Assembly: GCF_900091445.1 (NCBI RefSeq)
Contig: NZ_LT607733.1
Location: forward strand, 6,227,001 to 6,291,000
DNA length: 64,000 bases
Source of the DNA: Micromonospora echinofusca
Lineage (GTDB): Bacteria > Actinomycetota > Actinomycetes > Mycobacteriales > Micromonosporaceae
Direction: 5' to 3'
Part shown: one piece after another, positions 35,280 through 46,990 of the stretch
Layout: every line of letters begins with the position of its first letter
Numbering within the stretch: the first letter of the stretch is position 1
The notes under the pieces: model-generated
Told to the model about the DNA's origin: nothing
What the model saw: only the letters and a program-made list of their open reading frames with translations
Database searches by the model: none
Translations under genes and position numbers: made by a program

Positions 35280-36381
35280 GCTCCAACACTCCCTCCAGTA
35301 AGTGGATCTTGCTGTTGCGGCAGTGCGCGGTCTGCGTACCGTCGAAGCGCCCCTGTTCGAAGTAGCGGTTGGCCGCGTGGCCCCCGCCGCAGAACCCGAA
35401 GTAGGGGCAGGACGAACGGCACGCCTCGACGCCGGCGAGGAACTCGCCGACCCAGGGCGTCCGGTCCGCGTGGGCGAGGATCTCGGCCAGCGGGGTGGTC
35501 AGCACGTTGCCGCTGCTGAAGTCGCCGTAGCGGACGTCGGTGAAACCGGCCAGCTCCGGGGAGAGCACGATCACCGAGCCGTCGTGGCCGACGGTCGGGA
35601 TCGGGTCCAGCCGCCGGGGGAGCACGTCGTCCGCGCTGCCGTCCAGCACCGCCGCGGCGTACCGCAGCGACCACTCGACCTCACGCAGGTGGATCCGGGG
35701 CTCCCGGCGCCAGGCCGCCACCAGCTCCGCCCAGAAGGCGGTCACCAGCTTCTCGTCGTGGGAGTTGTCGCGGAGGTTGACCCCCTCGGTCTCCTCGATG
35801 TTGACCCCGAGCACGTCACAGCCGAGGTCGAGGAAGTAGTCGTACAACTCGGTGGCCAGGCCCGGCCCGGGGCGGCCCACCACGGCCAGCGCCGAGAACG
35901 GCAGGCCGTGCCGGCGCAGCGCCGCCACCCCCCGCATGATCCGGTCGTACGCGGGGCCGCCGCCCCGGGTGACCCGCTCGCCGTTGCGCTCCCGGGGACC
36001 GTCCACGCTCACGCTCACCCGCACCCCGTGCTCGACGAAGAACGCGCACCAGGCGTCGTCGATCAGCGTGGCGTTGGTCTGGACGTGGTGCTCGACCTGC
36101 GGCCCGAACGGCGCGATCAGCGCGGCGAGGTGCTCCCGGCCGGCGGCCAGCGGCTCGCCGCCGTGCCACACCACCGAGAAGCGGCCCGCCGCCGCCCAGG
36201 GATTGACCGACGCGGCCACCGCCTCGGCCACCGGCACCGACATCCGCCGGTCGACCGCCCGCAGCGGCAGGTAGCAGTAGGCGCAGTCCAGGTTGCACAG
36301 GGTGGTGGGCTGCATGACCACGTACGAGGGGACGGCGGCCAGGCCGCGCATCCCGCTGAACGACCGTCCCCGAGCAGCCAT
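35248..36381 (-). CDS. amcB: Cyclophane-forming radical SAM/SPASM maturase (AmcB-like)
   Basis: 377-residue radical SAM enzyme. The SAM cluster motif is TTLCNLDCAYCYLPL (C29, C33, C36), with the YCYLP ending typical of cyclophane synthases. GGEPLAAG and the VSVSVDGPRERNG region complete the barrel. The C-terminal SPASM domain (about residues 310-360) has CRSSCPYFGFCGGGHAANRY and a last Cys in AHCRNSK for auxiliary clusters. It should crosslink the aromatic residues of the overlapping precursor. The ribosome site gaggaggg precedes the ATG. No protease or exporter is next to it. Confidence 0.88.
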   Translation of the reverse strand: MAARGRSFSGMRGLAAVPSYVVMQPTTLCNLDCAYCYLPLRAVDRRMSVPVAEAVAASVNPWAAAGRFSVVWHGGEPLAAGREHLAALIAPFGPQVEHHVQTNATLIDDAWCAFFVEHGVRVSVSVDGPRERNGERVTRGGGPAYDRIMRGVAALRRHGLPFSALAVVGRPGPGLATELYDYFLDLGCDVLGVNIEETEGVNLRDNSHDEKLVTAFWAELVAAWRREPRIHLREVEWSLRYAAAVLDGSADDVLPRRLDPIPTVGHDGSVIVLSPELAGFTDVRYGDFSSGNVLTTPLAEILAHADRTPWVGEFLAGVEACRSSCPYFGFCGGGHAANRYFEQGRFDGTQTAHCRNSKIHLLEGVLEHARDHQSPAA

Positions 36382-36395
36382 TGCCCTCCTCAGCG

Positions 36396-36454
36396 CCTGA
36401 AGGGCTGTCGGGAACCCGGGCGGGTGACCCGACAGCTTGAGGGTGCCCTTCAGG
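36396..36454 (-). promoter_or_regulatory. Nested hairpin between purM and amcB
   Basis: Outer stem CCTGAAGGGC (36396-36405) with GCCCTTCAGG (36445-36454). Inside it is CTGTCGGG (36405-36412) with CCCGACAG (36428-36435). On the minus strand it lies 65 bases after the purM stop and ends 15 bases before the amcB start, close to its ribosome site. It may be the purM terminator, an attenuator for amcB, or both. Confidence 0.65.
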
Positions 36455-36518
36455 CTAGGCGGCTACGGCCACTCGGGTGAAGCCCTGATCAGGTGCCCGT
36501 ACGATCACCGCGAGTTGA

Positions 36519-37673
36519 TCAGCCCCGGGTGTGCTGGCCGATCATCTGCACGTTGCCGGAGCCCTCGATGATCTCGCCGGCCTGCCACGCGTCGACGCCC
36601 CGGCCCGTGAGGGTGGCCAGCGCGCGGTCCGCGTCCTCGGCGGAGACGATCGCGAACATGCCGACGCCCATGTTGAAGGTGGCCTCCATCTCCGGGTCCT
36701 CGATCCGCCCCTTGGACTGGATCAGGTCGAAGATCGGCTGCGGCTTCCAGGTGGAACGGTTGACCACCGCGTCGACGTGCTCGGGGAGCACCCGGACCAG
36801 GTTGCCGGGGATGCCGCCGCCGGTGACGTGGGCGATGGAGCGCACCTCCGCCTCGGCGATCAGCTTGAGGCAGTCCTGCGCGTAGATCTTCGTCGGGGTC
36901 AGCAGCTCCTCGCCGAGGGTGCGCTGCCGGCCGAAGTCGTCGATCACCACGTCGAGCCGCATCCGGCCCGCGCCCAGCAGCACGTGCCGCACGAGCGAGT
37001 AGCCGTTGGAGTGCAGGCCGGAGGAGCGCATCGCGATGACCACGTCGCCCACCTCGACCCGCTCCGGGCTGAGGATGTCGCTCTCCTCCACGACGCCGAC
37101 GCCGGTAGCGGAGATGTCGTACTCGTCCGGACGCAGCACGCCCGGGTGCTCGGCCGTCTCGCCGCCCAGCAGGGCGCAGCCGGCGTAGCGGCAGCCGTCG
37201 GCGATGCCGGCGCCGATCTCGGCGACCTTGTCCGGCACGACCTCGCCGGTGGCGATGTAGTCGAGCAGGAAGAGCGGCTCGGCGCCGCAGGCCACCAGGT
37301 CGTCGACGACCATCGCCACCAGGTCGATGCCGACCGTGTCGTGGATGTCCATCTGCTGGGCGATCACCAGCTTGGTGCCCACGCCGTCCGTGGACGAGGC
37401 GAGGATCGGGTTCTTGTACTTCTTCGTGTCCAGGCGGAACAGCCCGGCGAAGCCGCCCAGGTCACCCATCACCTCGGGGCGCCGGGTCTGCTTCACCTTC
37501 GACTTCAGCAGCTCGACCGCGCGGTCGCCCGCCTCGATCGAGACGCCGGCGTCCGCGTACGAGACCGAGCGTTTGCGCGCCGGGCGGCCGGTGCCGGCCG
37601 TCCAGGGCTGGCGGTCGCCGTTGGCGCCGGTCGGGCTGCTTCCTGCGCCGCTGCGCTCGGACACGTGCGTCAC
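36519..37673 (-). CDS. purM: Phosphoribosylformylglycinamidine cyclo-ligase PurM
   Basis: 384-residue AIR synthetase, the fifth step of de novo purine synthesis (FGAM to AIR, ATP-dependent). A non-conserved N-terminal leader of about 37 residues precedes VSYADAGVSIEAGDRAVELL. The ATP-binding region KYKNPILASSTDGVGTKLVIA and the later LLGGETAEHPGVL and HVTGGGIPGNLVRVLP are textbook PurM. The GTG start has an aagggag-type ribosome site at seven bases. It lies 57 bp downstream of purF on the same strand. Confidence 0.96.
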   Translation of the reverse strand: MTHVSERSGAGSSPTGANGDRQPWTAGTGRPARKRSVSYADAGVSIEAGDRAVELLKSKVKQTRRPEVMGDLGGFAGLFRLDTKKYKNPILASSTDGVGTKLVIAQQMDIHDTVGIDLVAMVVDDLVACGAEPLFLLDYIATGEVVPDKVAEIGAGIADGCRYAGCALLGGETAEHPGVLRPDEYDISATGVGVVEESDILSPERVEVGDVVIAMRSSGLHSNGYSLVRHVLLGAGRMRLDVVIDDFGRQRTLGEELLTPTKIYAQDCLKLIAEAEVRSIAHVTGGGIPGNLVRVLPEHVDAVVNRSTWKPQPIFDLIQSKGRIEDPEMEATFNMGVGMFAIVSAEDADRALATLTGRGVDAWQAGEIIEGSGNVQMIGQHTRG

Positions 37674-37730
37674 GGTTCTCCCCTTTGGTTCTGGCGCCGT
37701 GCCGGCGGTGACCGGCCGCGCCGGGTGGTG

Positions 37731-39269
37731 CTACGGGCGGTGTGTGGTCACGCCGCCCGGAGTGGCGACGAGCGGGGCGGTGTGCTCCGAGGTGTCGGAC
37801 GCCTGCGCGGCGACCCGCCGGCCCACCCCTTCGAGCACGTGCTTGCCGATCAGGTTGCCGGCGGGGAGCTCGATCGGGTATTCCCCGTCGAAGCACGCAC
37901 GGCACAGCCGGGTCTTCGGCTGCTCGGTGGCGGCGATCAGGCCCGGGAGCGACACGTAGCCGAGCGTGTCCGCCCCGATGGAGCGCCGGATGCCGTCGTT
38001 GTCCAGCCCGTTTGCCAGCAGCTCGGCGCGGGTGGCGAAGTCGATGCCGTAGAAGCACGGCCAGTTGACCGGCGGCGAGGAGATGCGTACGTGCACCTCC
38101 AGCGCGCCGGCCTCGCGCAGCATCCGCACGATCGCCCGCTGCGTGTTGCCGCGCACGATCGAGTCGTCGACCACGACCAGCCGCTTGCCCCGGACGTTCT
38201 CCCGCAGCGGGTTGAGCTTGAGCCGGATGCCGAGCTGGCGCAGCGTCTGCGACGGCTGGATGAAGGTGCGCCCGACGTACGGGTTCTTCATCAGGCCGGC
38301 GCCGTAGGTGATGCCCGACTCCTCGGCGTAGCCGATCGCGGCCGGAGTGCCCGACTCCGGCACCGGGATGACCAGGTCGGCCTCGACCGGGTGCTCCTTG
38401 GCGAGCTGGCGGCCGATCTGCACCCGCGCGGAGTGCACGTTGCGCCCGGCGATGGTGGCGTCGGGGCGCGCGATGTAGACGTACTCGAACAGGCAGCCCT
38501 TGGGCTCCGGGGCGGCGAACCGGCTGGAGCGCAGCCCGTCCTCGTCGATCGCGATCAGCTCGCCGGGCTCGACCTCGCGGACCACGCTCGCGCCGACGAT
38601 GTCCAGCGCGGCCGTCTCGCTGGCCACCACCCAGCCACGCTCCAGCCGGCCGAGCACCAGCGGGCGCACGCCGTGCGGGTCGCGGGCCGCGTAGAGGGTC
38701 GACTCGTCCATGAACACGAAGCTGAACGCGCCCCGCAGCCGCGGCAGCACCTCCAGCGCCGCCGCCTCGACCGACAGGTCCGGGCGGCTGGCCAGCAGCA
38801 TCGTCACCAGGGAGGTGTCGTTGGTCGAGCCGTCGGCGAGCAGGCCCCGCTCGCTGACCTCGCGCTGGAGCTCCGCCGTGTTGACCAGGTTGCCGTTGTG
38901 GGCCAGCGCGATCGTGGTGCCGGACGTGGTGGAGCGGATGGTCGGCTGGGCGTTCTCCCAGGTCGAGCCGCCGGTGGTGGAGTAGCGGGCGTGCCCGATC
39001 GCCACGTGCCCGCGCAGGCTGGCGAGGGTCGGCTCGTCGAAGACCTGGGCGACGAGGCCGAGGTCCTTGTAGACCACCACGCCCGAACCGTCGCTGACCG
39101 CGATGCCCGCGGCCTCCTGGCCACGGTGCTGGAGGGCGTAGAGACCGAAGTACGTCAGGTTGGCGACCTCCTCCCCGGGCGCCCAGACGCCGAAGACGCC
39201 GCACGCGTCCTGGGGGCCTGGTCGTTGGGGATCAAGGTCGTGGCTCAGCCGGCCGTCGCCTCGGGGCAC
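37731..39269 (-). CDS. purF: Amidophosphoribosyltransferase PurF
   Basis: 512-residue glutamine-PRPP amidotransferase, the first committed purine step. The catalytic nucleophile is Cys23 (PQDACGVFGVW), so a 22-residue propeptide must be removed, as in the class II enzymes with a [4Fe-4S] cluster. The PRPP loop is RLVVVDDSIVRGNTQ and the cysteine cluster ligands occur near RLCRACFDGEYPIE. It uses a GTG start. It is transcribed with purM. The 171 bp before it hold a palindrome and no gene. Confidence 0.96.
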   Translation of the reverse strand: MPRGDGRLSHDLDPQRPGPQDACGVFGVWAPGEEVANLTYFGLYALQHRGQEAAGIAVSDGSGVVVYKDLGLVAQVFDEPTLASLRGHVAIGHARYSTTGGSTWENAQPTIRSTTSGTTIALAHNGNLVNTAELQREVSERGLLADGSTNDTSLVTMLLASRPDLSVEAAALEVLPRLRGAFSFVFMDESTLYAARDPHGVRPLVLGRLERGWVVASETAALDIVGASVVREVEPGELIAIDEDGLRSSRFAAPEPKGCLFEYVYIARPDATIAGRNVHSARVQIGRQLAKEHPVEADLVIPVPESGTPAAIGYAEESGITYGAGLMKNPYVGRTFIQPSQTLRQLGIRLKLNPLRENVRGKRLVVVDDSIVRGNTQRAIVRMLREAGALEVHVRISSPPVNWPCFYGIDFATRAELLANGLDNDGIRRSIGADTLGYVSLPGLIAATEQPKTRLCRACFDGEYPIELPAGNLIGKHVLEGVGRRVAAQASDTSEHTAPLVATPGGVTTHRP

Positions 39270-39345
39270 CTGCGCTCCCTCATGCTGGTCTGGACCGGCC
39301 TTGCGGAATCACGCGGGGGCGGGATCCGCACTCCTCGGCCGGGAC

Positions 39346-39366
39346 CACTGTCGTCGCCTGACAGTG
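39346..39366. promoter_or_regulatory. Perfect inverted repeat upstream of purF
   Basis: CACTGTC (39346-39352) and GACAGTG (39360-39366) with a seven-base spacer, 77 bp before the purF start. The spacing suits a dimeric repressor site. Which protein binds is unknown. Confidence 0.45.
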
Positions 39367-39440
39367 TACGCGAATCCATGTCGATACAGAAAGTCACGAT
39401 ACGGCTCCGACGCGTCACCGGTCGATGGACATCGCGGCAG

Positions 39441-39794
39441 CTAGAGCGGTAGGTACGCGGAGAGATCGGCCCGGATTCCGCTCACCCGTACGCGACCGTG
39501 GGTGATCGCCTCGGCCCATTCGAGCCGTCCGGTGGCCACCTCCAGCCAGGTCCCCGGCTCCATCTCGACGACGTTCGCGGGGGTGCCGCGGGTGTGTCGG
39601 GGACCGGAAACGCACTGAACTGCGCCGTAAGGTGGGACACGCACCTCCACCGATCGGCCGGGGGCGCGCTCCGCGAGGACGGTCAACAGGGCACGGACCG
39701 CCTCCCGGAGGACCGGTCGATCGGGCGTACGCCCCTCGTCGAGCGCCGACAACGCCGCCGCGACCGCGGCGGACTTAATGTGCGGAGAGGACAC
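39441..39794 (-). CDS. Sterol carrier family protein (SCP2-like, short)
   Basis: 117-residue protein of the bacterial sterol-carrier type found beside purF in actinobacteria: [15 protein letters not shown] at the start, [18 protein letters not shown] in the strands and [20 protein letters not shown] near the end. It probably binds a lipid-like ligand; no enzyme motif is present. The frame continues upstream to an ATG at 39869, adding an Arg/Pro-rich leader that does not look conserved, so GTG 39794 is preferred. No good ribosome site marks either start. Confidence 0.75.
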   Translation of the reverse strand: MSSPHIKSAAVAAALSALDEGRTPDRPVLREAVRALLTVLAERAPGRSVEVRVPPYGAVQCVSGPRHTRGTPANVVEMEPGTWLEVATGRLEWAEAITHGRVRVSGIRADLSAYLPL

Positions 39795-39953
39795 GACGGG
39801 ACGATACGGCTTCAGCGCGCCACGCCTGACGCTGGCCCTGGGTCGCGCCGATCCGGTCAGACAAGGCATAGTTGCCGACGGCGTATTCGTACCGTGATGA
39901 TCCCCGGCCCGGCGACCCGCCGCCGAGGGAAGTCAGTCCGGAAGGCGGTGGAC

Positions 39954-41879
39954 GTGTCAACACACCGACGTGCCTGGAAGCAGCGGGCCGGTGTGGTCGT
40001 GGCGCTGGTTGTCGGCGCTCTGCTCGCTGCCCCCGCCACACCAGCCCTGGCCGCGGACGTCACCGTGTCGCCCGGCTCGGTCACCGTCAACGCCGGCAGC
40101 GACGCCGCCGTCACCGTGCAGGTGACCCCCCGGGACGGCGACGAGAAGGTCCAGATCAGCCTCGCCGGCCTCCCGGGCGGCGTGAGCTGCGCCGGCGGCT
40201 GCGGGACGATCGACTTCAACAACGACCGGCCGAGGTCCCAGCTGCTGCGGCTGCGGGCCAACGACAACGCTGGCGACGCCAACGTCACCGTCACGGTGGC
40301 GGCCGAGGGCGACAAGTCCGGCCCCGGCACCGCCACCTTCCAGCTCGGCGTCAAGGGCAAGGCCCAGCCGTCCCAGCCGGCCCCGGTGCAGACCGTCAAG
40401 TCGGTCTCCGGCAAGGTCGTCGTCCAGGCCAACGGCAAGGCCGTGCCGAACGCCGTGGTCATGCTCCAGGACGGCGCCGGCAAGAAGATCGACACGATCA
40501 GCGACGACGACGGCAACTTCCGCTTCAGCGGCAGCAGTGAGAAGCCGATCGCGCCCGGCCGGCTCGCCGTCGGCGCCAGCGTCGGTGAGGTGTACGCCAC
40601 CAAGAGCTTCGACGCGTCCGCCGGGCAGAGCGTCACCGGCCAGCGCATCGCCCTGGCGATCAAGGTCGAGACGACGCCGAGCGCCACCCCCTCGGCCACC
40701 GAGGAGGCTCTCCCCACCGAGGAGCCGGTCGAGGAGACCCCCGAGGAGAGCGCCGAGGCGACCCCGGGCGCGGCGGCCAACGCCAGCAACGAGGACTCCG
40801 GCGGCATGGGCTCCTGGCTGATCATCCTGCTCGGCGGCCTGCTCGTCGCCGCCGGTGTCGGCACGATCGTGCTGCTCTGGATGCGGCGCAAGGACAGCGG
40901 CGACGAGGTCGACGACACCCCGGCGGGCGCGGCGGCTGCCGGCGCGGTCCCGGCGGCGCGCGGGGCGTTCCGGGGCGCGGACGACCAGACCCGGGTGGTC
41001 AACCGGGTGGGCGCCACGCCGGATCCGACGATGGTCGGCGGCACCGCGCTGAGCGACGCCCCGACGATGATGCACCGCCCCGTGGTCGACGACGTACCGC
41101 CGGACCCGTACGGCGCCCCCCCGCAGCCCTACGGCGCGGCGGGCAACCAGCAGGGCTGGGCCGGCAGCGGCTACGGCGACGAGCCGGCCGGCCCGGGTGG
41201 CTACGGCGCCGCCGGCTACGGCAACGCGCCCTCCTCCGGCGGCGGCTACGGCAGCGGCGGGTCCGGCGGCGGCTACGGCAACGCGCCGTCCTCGGGCAGC
41301 GGCTACGGCAGCAACGACTACGGCGCTCCGACGGGCGCGGCCGGAGCCGCGGGCTACCCGCCGGCGGGCGGCGGCCGGGGCTACGGCGAGCGCTACGACG
41401 AGCCGACCGGCCGCTACACCGGCGACGCCACGCAGTACCCGGCCCCGGCCGACCCGTACGCGACCGGCGTCTACCAGCCGGAGCAGGGTCAGGGCTACGG
41501 CCAGTCCGAGCCCGGGGCGTACGGCCGCGGCGGCGAGTCGACCGGCGGCTACGAGCGGGGCGGCTACGGTCAGTCGGGCGGCTACGGCGGTCAGGAGCCC
41601 CCGGCGTCGCGCGGCGGCTACGGCCAGCCGAGCGGCTACGACCAGCCCACCTCGTACGACAACCAGGCCGGCTACGGGCAGGGCGGGTACGGGCAGGAGC
41701 CCCCGCAGCAGCGCGGCGGCTACGAGGACCGTGGCGGCTACGGCGGCCAGGAGCCCTCGACGTCGCGCGGCGGCTACGGCCAGCCGGGCGGCTACGACGA
41801 GCCGACCGGTCACGGCCGCCCGGACGGCCCACCGCAGCAGGACCGGGGCGGGCGCCGGCTGGACTGGCTCGACGACTGA
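39954..41879 (+). CDS. Secreted/membrane protein with carboxypeptidase-regulatory-like domain and Gly-Tyr-rich tail
   Basis: 641-residue surface protein. A signal peptide ends in ALLAAPATPALA. An Ig-like beta domain (DVTVSPGSVTVNAGSD to about residue 130) precedes a carboxypeptidase regulatory-like fold (KSVSGKVVVQANGKAVPNAV, about 140-235). A Thr/Glu/Pro-rich stalk leads to one membrane helix (GSWLIILLGGLLVAAGVGTI, about 283-305). The cytoplasmic tail (about 310-641) is made of GGYG, GYGQ and SRGGYGQP repeats and is probably disordered and possibly phase-separating. GTG 39954 follows ggaagg at eight bases. The function is unknown. Confidence 0.85.
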   Translation: MSTHRRAWKQRAGVVVALVVGALLAAPATPALAADVTVSPGSVTVNAGSDAAVTVQVTPRDGDEKVQISLAGLPGGVSCAGGCGTIDFNNDRPRSQLLRLRANDNAGDANVTVTVAAEGDKSGPGTATFQLGVKGKAQPSQPAPVQTVKSVSGKVVVQANGKAVPNAVVMLQDGAGKKIDTISDDDGNFRFSGSSEKPIAPGRLAVGASVGEVYATKSFDASAGQSVTGQRIALAIKVETTPSATPSATEEALPTEEPVEETPEESAEATPGAAANASNEDSGGMGSWLIILLGGLLVAAGVGTIVLLWMRRKDSGDEVDDTPAGAAAAGAVPAARGAFRGADDQTRVVNRVGATPDPTMVGGTALSDAPTMMHRPVVDDVPPDPYGAPPQPYGAAGNQQGWAGSGYGDEPAGPGGYGAAGYGNAPSSGGGYGSGGSGGGYGNAPSSGSGYGSNDYGAPTGAAGAAGYPPAGGGRGYGERYDEPTGRYTGDATQYPAPADPYATGVYQPEQGQGYGQSEPGAYGRGGESTGGYERGGYGQSGGYGGQEPPASRGGYGQPSGYDQPTSYDNQAGYGQGGYGQEPPQQRGGYEDRGGYGGQEPSTSRGGYGQPGGYDEPTGHGRPDGPPQQDRGGRRLDWLDD

Positions 41880-41914
41880 CCCGCGCGGGGTACGCCCCGA
41901 CGACACAGCACCAC

Positions 41915-41949
41915 GGCGAGGGCCGTCCGGATCCCGGGCGGCCCTCGCC
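41915..41949. terminator. Bidirectional terminator hairpin
   Basis: Stem GGCGAGGGCCG (41915-41925) with CGGCCCTCGCC (41939-41949), extended by CCGG/CCGG inside. It follows the Gly-Tyr-rich protein gene and faces the convergent phosphatase gene. Confidence 0.85.
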
Positions 41950-42098
41950 GCCGCTCGCGGCTCCATCCAGGACGGGCCGGACTCCGGGCACCCTTGCCGC
42001 TCGCGGCTGCGCCGGGATCGGGCCGGATCGTCGCAGCCGGCCGACGGCCTGCGCGAGCCCGTACAGCAGGTCGCGTCGAGGCCCGCGCGGCAGGGCCG

Positions 42099-42858
42099 TC
42101 AGGTGGCGGAGAAGACGCCCTGGCGCAGCACCGGGACCACGCCCGACACGCCGACCCGGACGGCGACCTCGACGTCCTCGCCGAAGCCGCCCTCGGTCAG
42201 CTCGCGGCCCGACACGCTGCCACGGACCGCGGCGGGCACGTCGGGGGTGCTGGCGAGCGCGGCGAGCGCCATCGCCGCCTCCACGGACAGACCGCCGGGC
42301 ACACCCGACAGGGCGTCCAGCACGCAGGCCGCCCCCAGCTGGTCCTCCACGGAGGGCCGAAGCGAGCCGTCCGGCCAGCGCTCACCCGAGGCGATCACGC
42401 CGATCGGCGCGTCCGTCGCGCCGTACCCCTGGTGGGTGAGCCAACGGCCGACGGCGCGCGCGTTGCGCAGGCAGGCCGCGACCACCGGCAGCCCGGTGGC
42501 GCTGGCCGCCGCGCTGATCGCCGAACCGTTCGGCGACGGCAGCACCAGGTCGGCGACGACCGGCGCGGTGCTCAGCGCCGCCGGGGAGAGCGACCACGGA
42601 TGGTCCGGGCCCACCTGCCGGCGGCCCACCGCCGCGACCGCGCCGACCCGCCGCGCGTAGTCGGCCGCCTGCTCGCCCCACGGGAACGGGTGCACCCGCA
42701 TGCCGCGCCCGACCGCGACGTCCACGGCGGTGGTGAACGACAGCACGTCCACCACCACCAGCACCGCGCACACCCGGCCCAGCTCGGCCGCCCCCGTCAG
42801 CCCCCAGTCGAACCGGGCACCGGAACCGGGTTGGACGTGGACGGCCGCGGCCACCGCC

Positions 42859-42884
<26 letters not shown>
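42099..42884 (-). CDS. 2-phosphosulfolactate phosphatase (ComB) family protein
   Basis: 261-residue ComB-fold protein. Family features are [19 protein letters not shown], the substrate loop [15 protein letters not shown] and [15 protein letters not shown] with an Arg-rich anion site. Archaeal ComB removes phosphate in coenzyme M synthesis; in actinobacteria, which lack coenzyme M in general, the true substrate is uncertain. GTG 42884 gives a 26-base overlap with the purL end; GTG 42854 is another choice. It may be co-transcribed as the last gene of purS-purQ-purL. Confidence 0.85.
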
Positions 42885-45564
<2,680 letters not shown>

Positions 45565-45631
45565 GACGTCTCCTCGCTGCGCTCGCGTCCGCCCGACGGG
45601 CGGGTGAGCCGACCGATGATGCCGCGCACGG

Positions 45632-46315
45632 TCACGCCGGCGCCCCCACCAGGTGCTTGAGCACCGAGGTGAAGAAGCCGAGACCGTCCAGGGAGGGGCC
45701 CGTGAGCGCCTCCACCGCGTGCTCGGGATGCGGCATGATGCCGACCACGTTGCCGGCGGGGTTCGTGATCGCGGCGATGTCGCGCTGCGACCCGTTGGGG
45801 TTGCCGCCGACGTAGCGGGCGACGACCCGGCCCTCGGCTTCGAGCTGGTCCAGCGTCGCGGTGTCGGCGACGTAGCAGCCCTCGCCGTTCTTGACCGGGA
45901 TCAGCACCTCCTGGCCGGGCTGGAACGCGTTGGTCCACGCGGTGCCGGTCGACTCGACGCGCAGGACCTGGTCGCGGTTGCGGAAGTGCAGGTGCTGGTT
46001 GCGGGTGAGCGCCCCGGGCAGCAGGTGCGCCTCGCAGAGGATCTGGAATCCGTTGCAGATGCCGAGCACGGGCAGGCCGCCCCGGGCCGCGTCCACGATC
46101 GTCTGCATGACCGGCGCGAACCGGGCGATGGCGCCGCAGCGCAGGTAGTCGCCGTAGGAGAAGCCACCGGGCAGGACGACGGCGTCGACCCCGTGCAGGT
46201 GCGGGTCACCGTGCCAGAGACGGACCGGTTCGGCGCCCGCGATCCGTACGGCCCGGGCCGCGTCCCCGTCGTCGAGCGAGCCGGGGAAGGTGACCACACC
46301 GACCCGGGCGGTCAC
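45632..46315 (-). CDS. purQ: Phosphoribosylformylglycinamidine synthase subunit PurQ
   Basis: 227-residue class I glutamine amidotransferase that supplies ammonia to PurL. The nucleophile is in [20 protein letters not shown] (Cys of GICNG). The His/Glu pair is [12 protein letters not shown], and [16 protein letters not shown] is the PurQ signature. The GTG start overlaps the purS stop (GTGA). Confidence 0.96.
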   Translation of the reverse strand: MTARVGVVTFPGSLDDGDAARAVRIAGAEPVRLWHGDPHLHGVDAVVLPGGFSYGDYLRCGAIARFAPVMQTIVDAARGGLPVLGICNGFQILCEAHLLPGALTRNQHLHFRNRDQVLRVESTGTAWTNAFQPGQEVLIPVKNGEGCYVADTATLDQLEAEGRVVARYVGGNPNGSQRDIAAITNPAGNVVGIMPHPEHAVEALTGPSLDGLGFFTSVLKHLVGAPA

Positions 46316-46575
46316 GAGCGGGCGTCCACGGTCTCGTCGGCCTCGACCACGCGGACCGTGAAGTCCTCGATGACCGGGTTGGCGAGCAACTTGTCGGCGA
46401 TCTCCCGGGCGCGGTCCAGGTCCGGTTCACCGGTGAATTCGATCTCGATCCGCCTGCCGATCCGAACCGAGGCGACGTCGCTGACGCCGAGCCGGGGCAG
46501 CGCGTTTGCGACGGCCTGGCCCTGGGGATCGAGGATCTCGGGCTTGAGCATGACGTCGACGACGACGCGAGGCAC
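46312..46575 (-). CDS. purS: Phosphoribosylformylglycinamidine synthase subunit PurS
   Basis: 87-residue PurS, which docks PurQ to PurL. The sequence [20 protein letters not shown] and [18 protein letters not shown] is typical. GTG 46575 is seven bases after an aggag ribosome site. Longer frames upstream lack one. It is the first gene of purS-purQ-purL. Confidence 0.94.
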   Translation of the reverse strand: MPRVVVDVMLKPEILDPQGQAVANALPRLGVSDVASVRIGRRIEIEFTGEPDLDRAREIADKLLANPVIEDFTVRVVEADETVDARS

Positions 46576-46990
46576 TGGGCACTCCTGACTGTGTACGCAG
46601 TTGGGTGCCGACCCACAACGGGCGAGCGCAGCCAGCCTACCTGGCAGATACCGCCCCGGACGCACCGGCCGGACGCGGTTCAGACAGTGATCGACATTCC
46701 CGGCGTGGGGCCGGGAGACCGATACGGGTTCGTTGCGATCCCGATGCGTATCCGTTGCCGACCAGCCCGTTTCGCCCCGCTCCGTCGGGACGTCGGACTG
46801 CCGCCCGATCGCCCGGCCCGCCATACCATCTCATCCATCATTTCCGATGGATCTCTTGTGAACGACATCTCAGGGGCCCTACCGTACATCGTCGTACGTC
46901 GATCGGACGTGCCCGACCGTCGGGCCACCCCCGCCCGCCGGCCGTCAGCTCGACCCGGTGAACCCGGGCCCCGTCCCCGAAGGAGCCCCC
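46576..46990. other. 415-bp divergent promoter region (purS / serine protease)
   Basis: No gene is supported here. It contains two palindromes: ATCCATC (46833-46839) with GATGGAT (46846-46852), spacer atttcc, in an AT-rich patch; and CGTAC with GTACG around atcgtc near 46882-46897. Either may be an operator for the protease gene. The purS promoter must lie at its left side. Confidence 0.5.

Noticed and set aside
36531..39452. A 973-codon open frame on the plus strand over purM and purF
   Set aside because: It is the antisense shadow of two clear purine genes, with His/Asp/Arg-rich low-complexity translation.
39798..39869. N-terminal extension of the sterol-carrier gene from ATG 39869
   Set aside because: The 25 added residues are Arg/Pro-rich, unlike the family, and no ribosome site precedes the ATG.
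41197..41860. CRISPR-like repetition
   Set aside because: The repeats are in-frame codons for GGYG-type peptides inside a coding region, of irregular length and without spacers.
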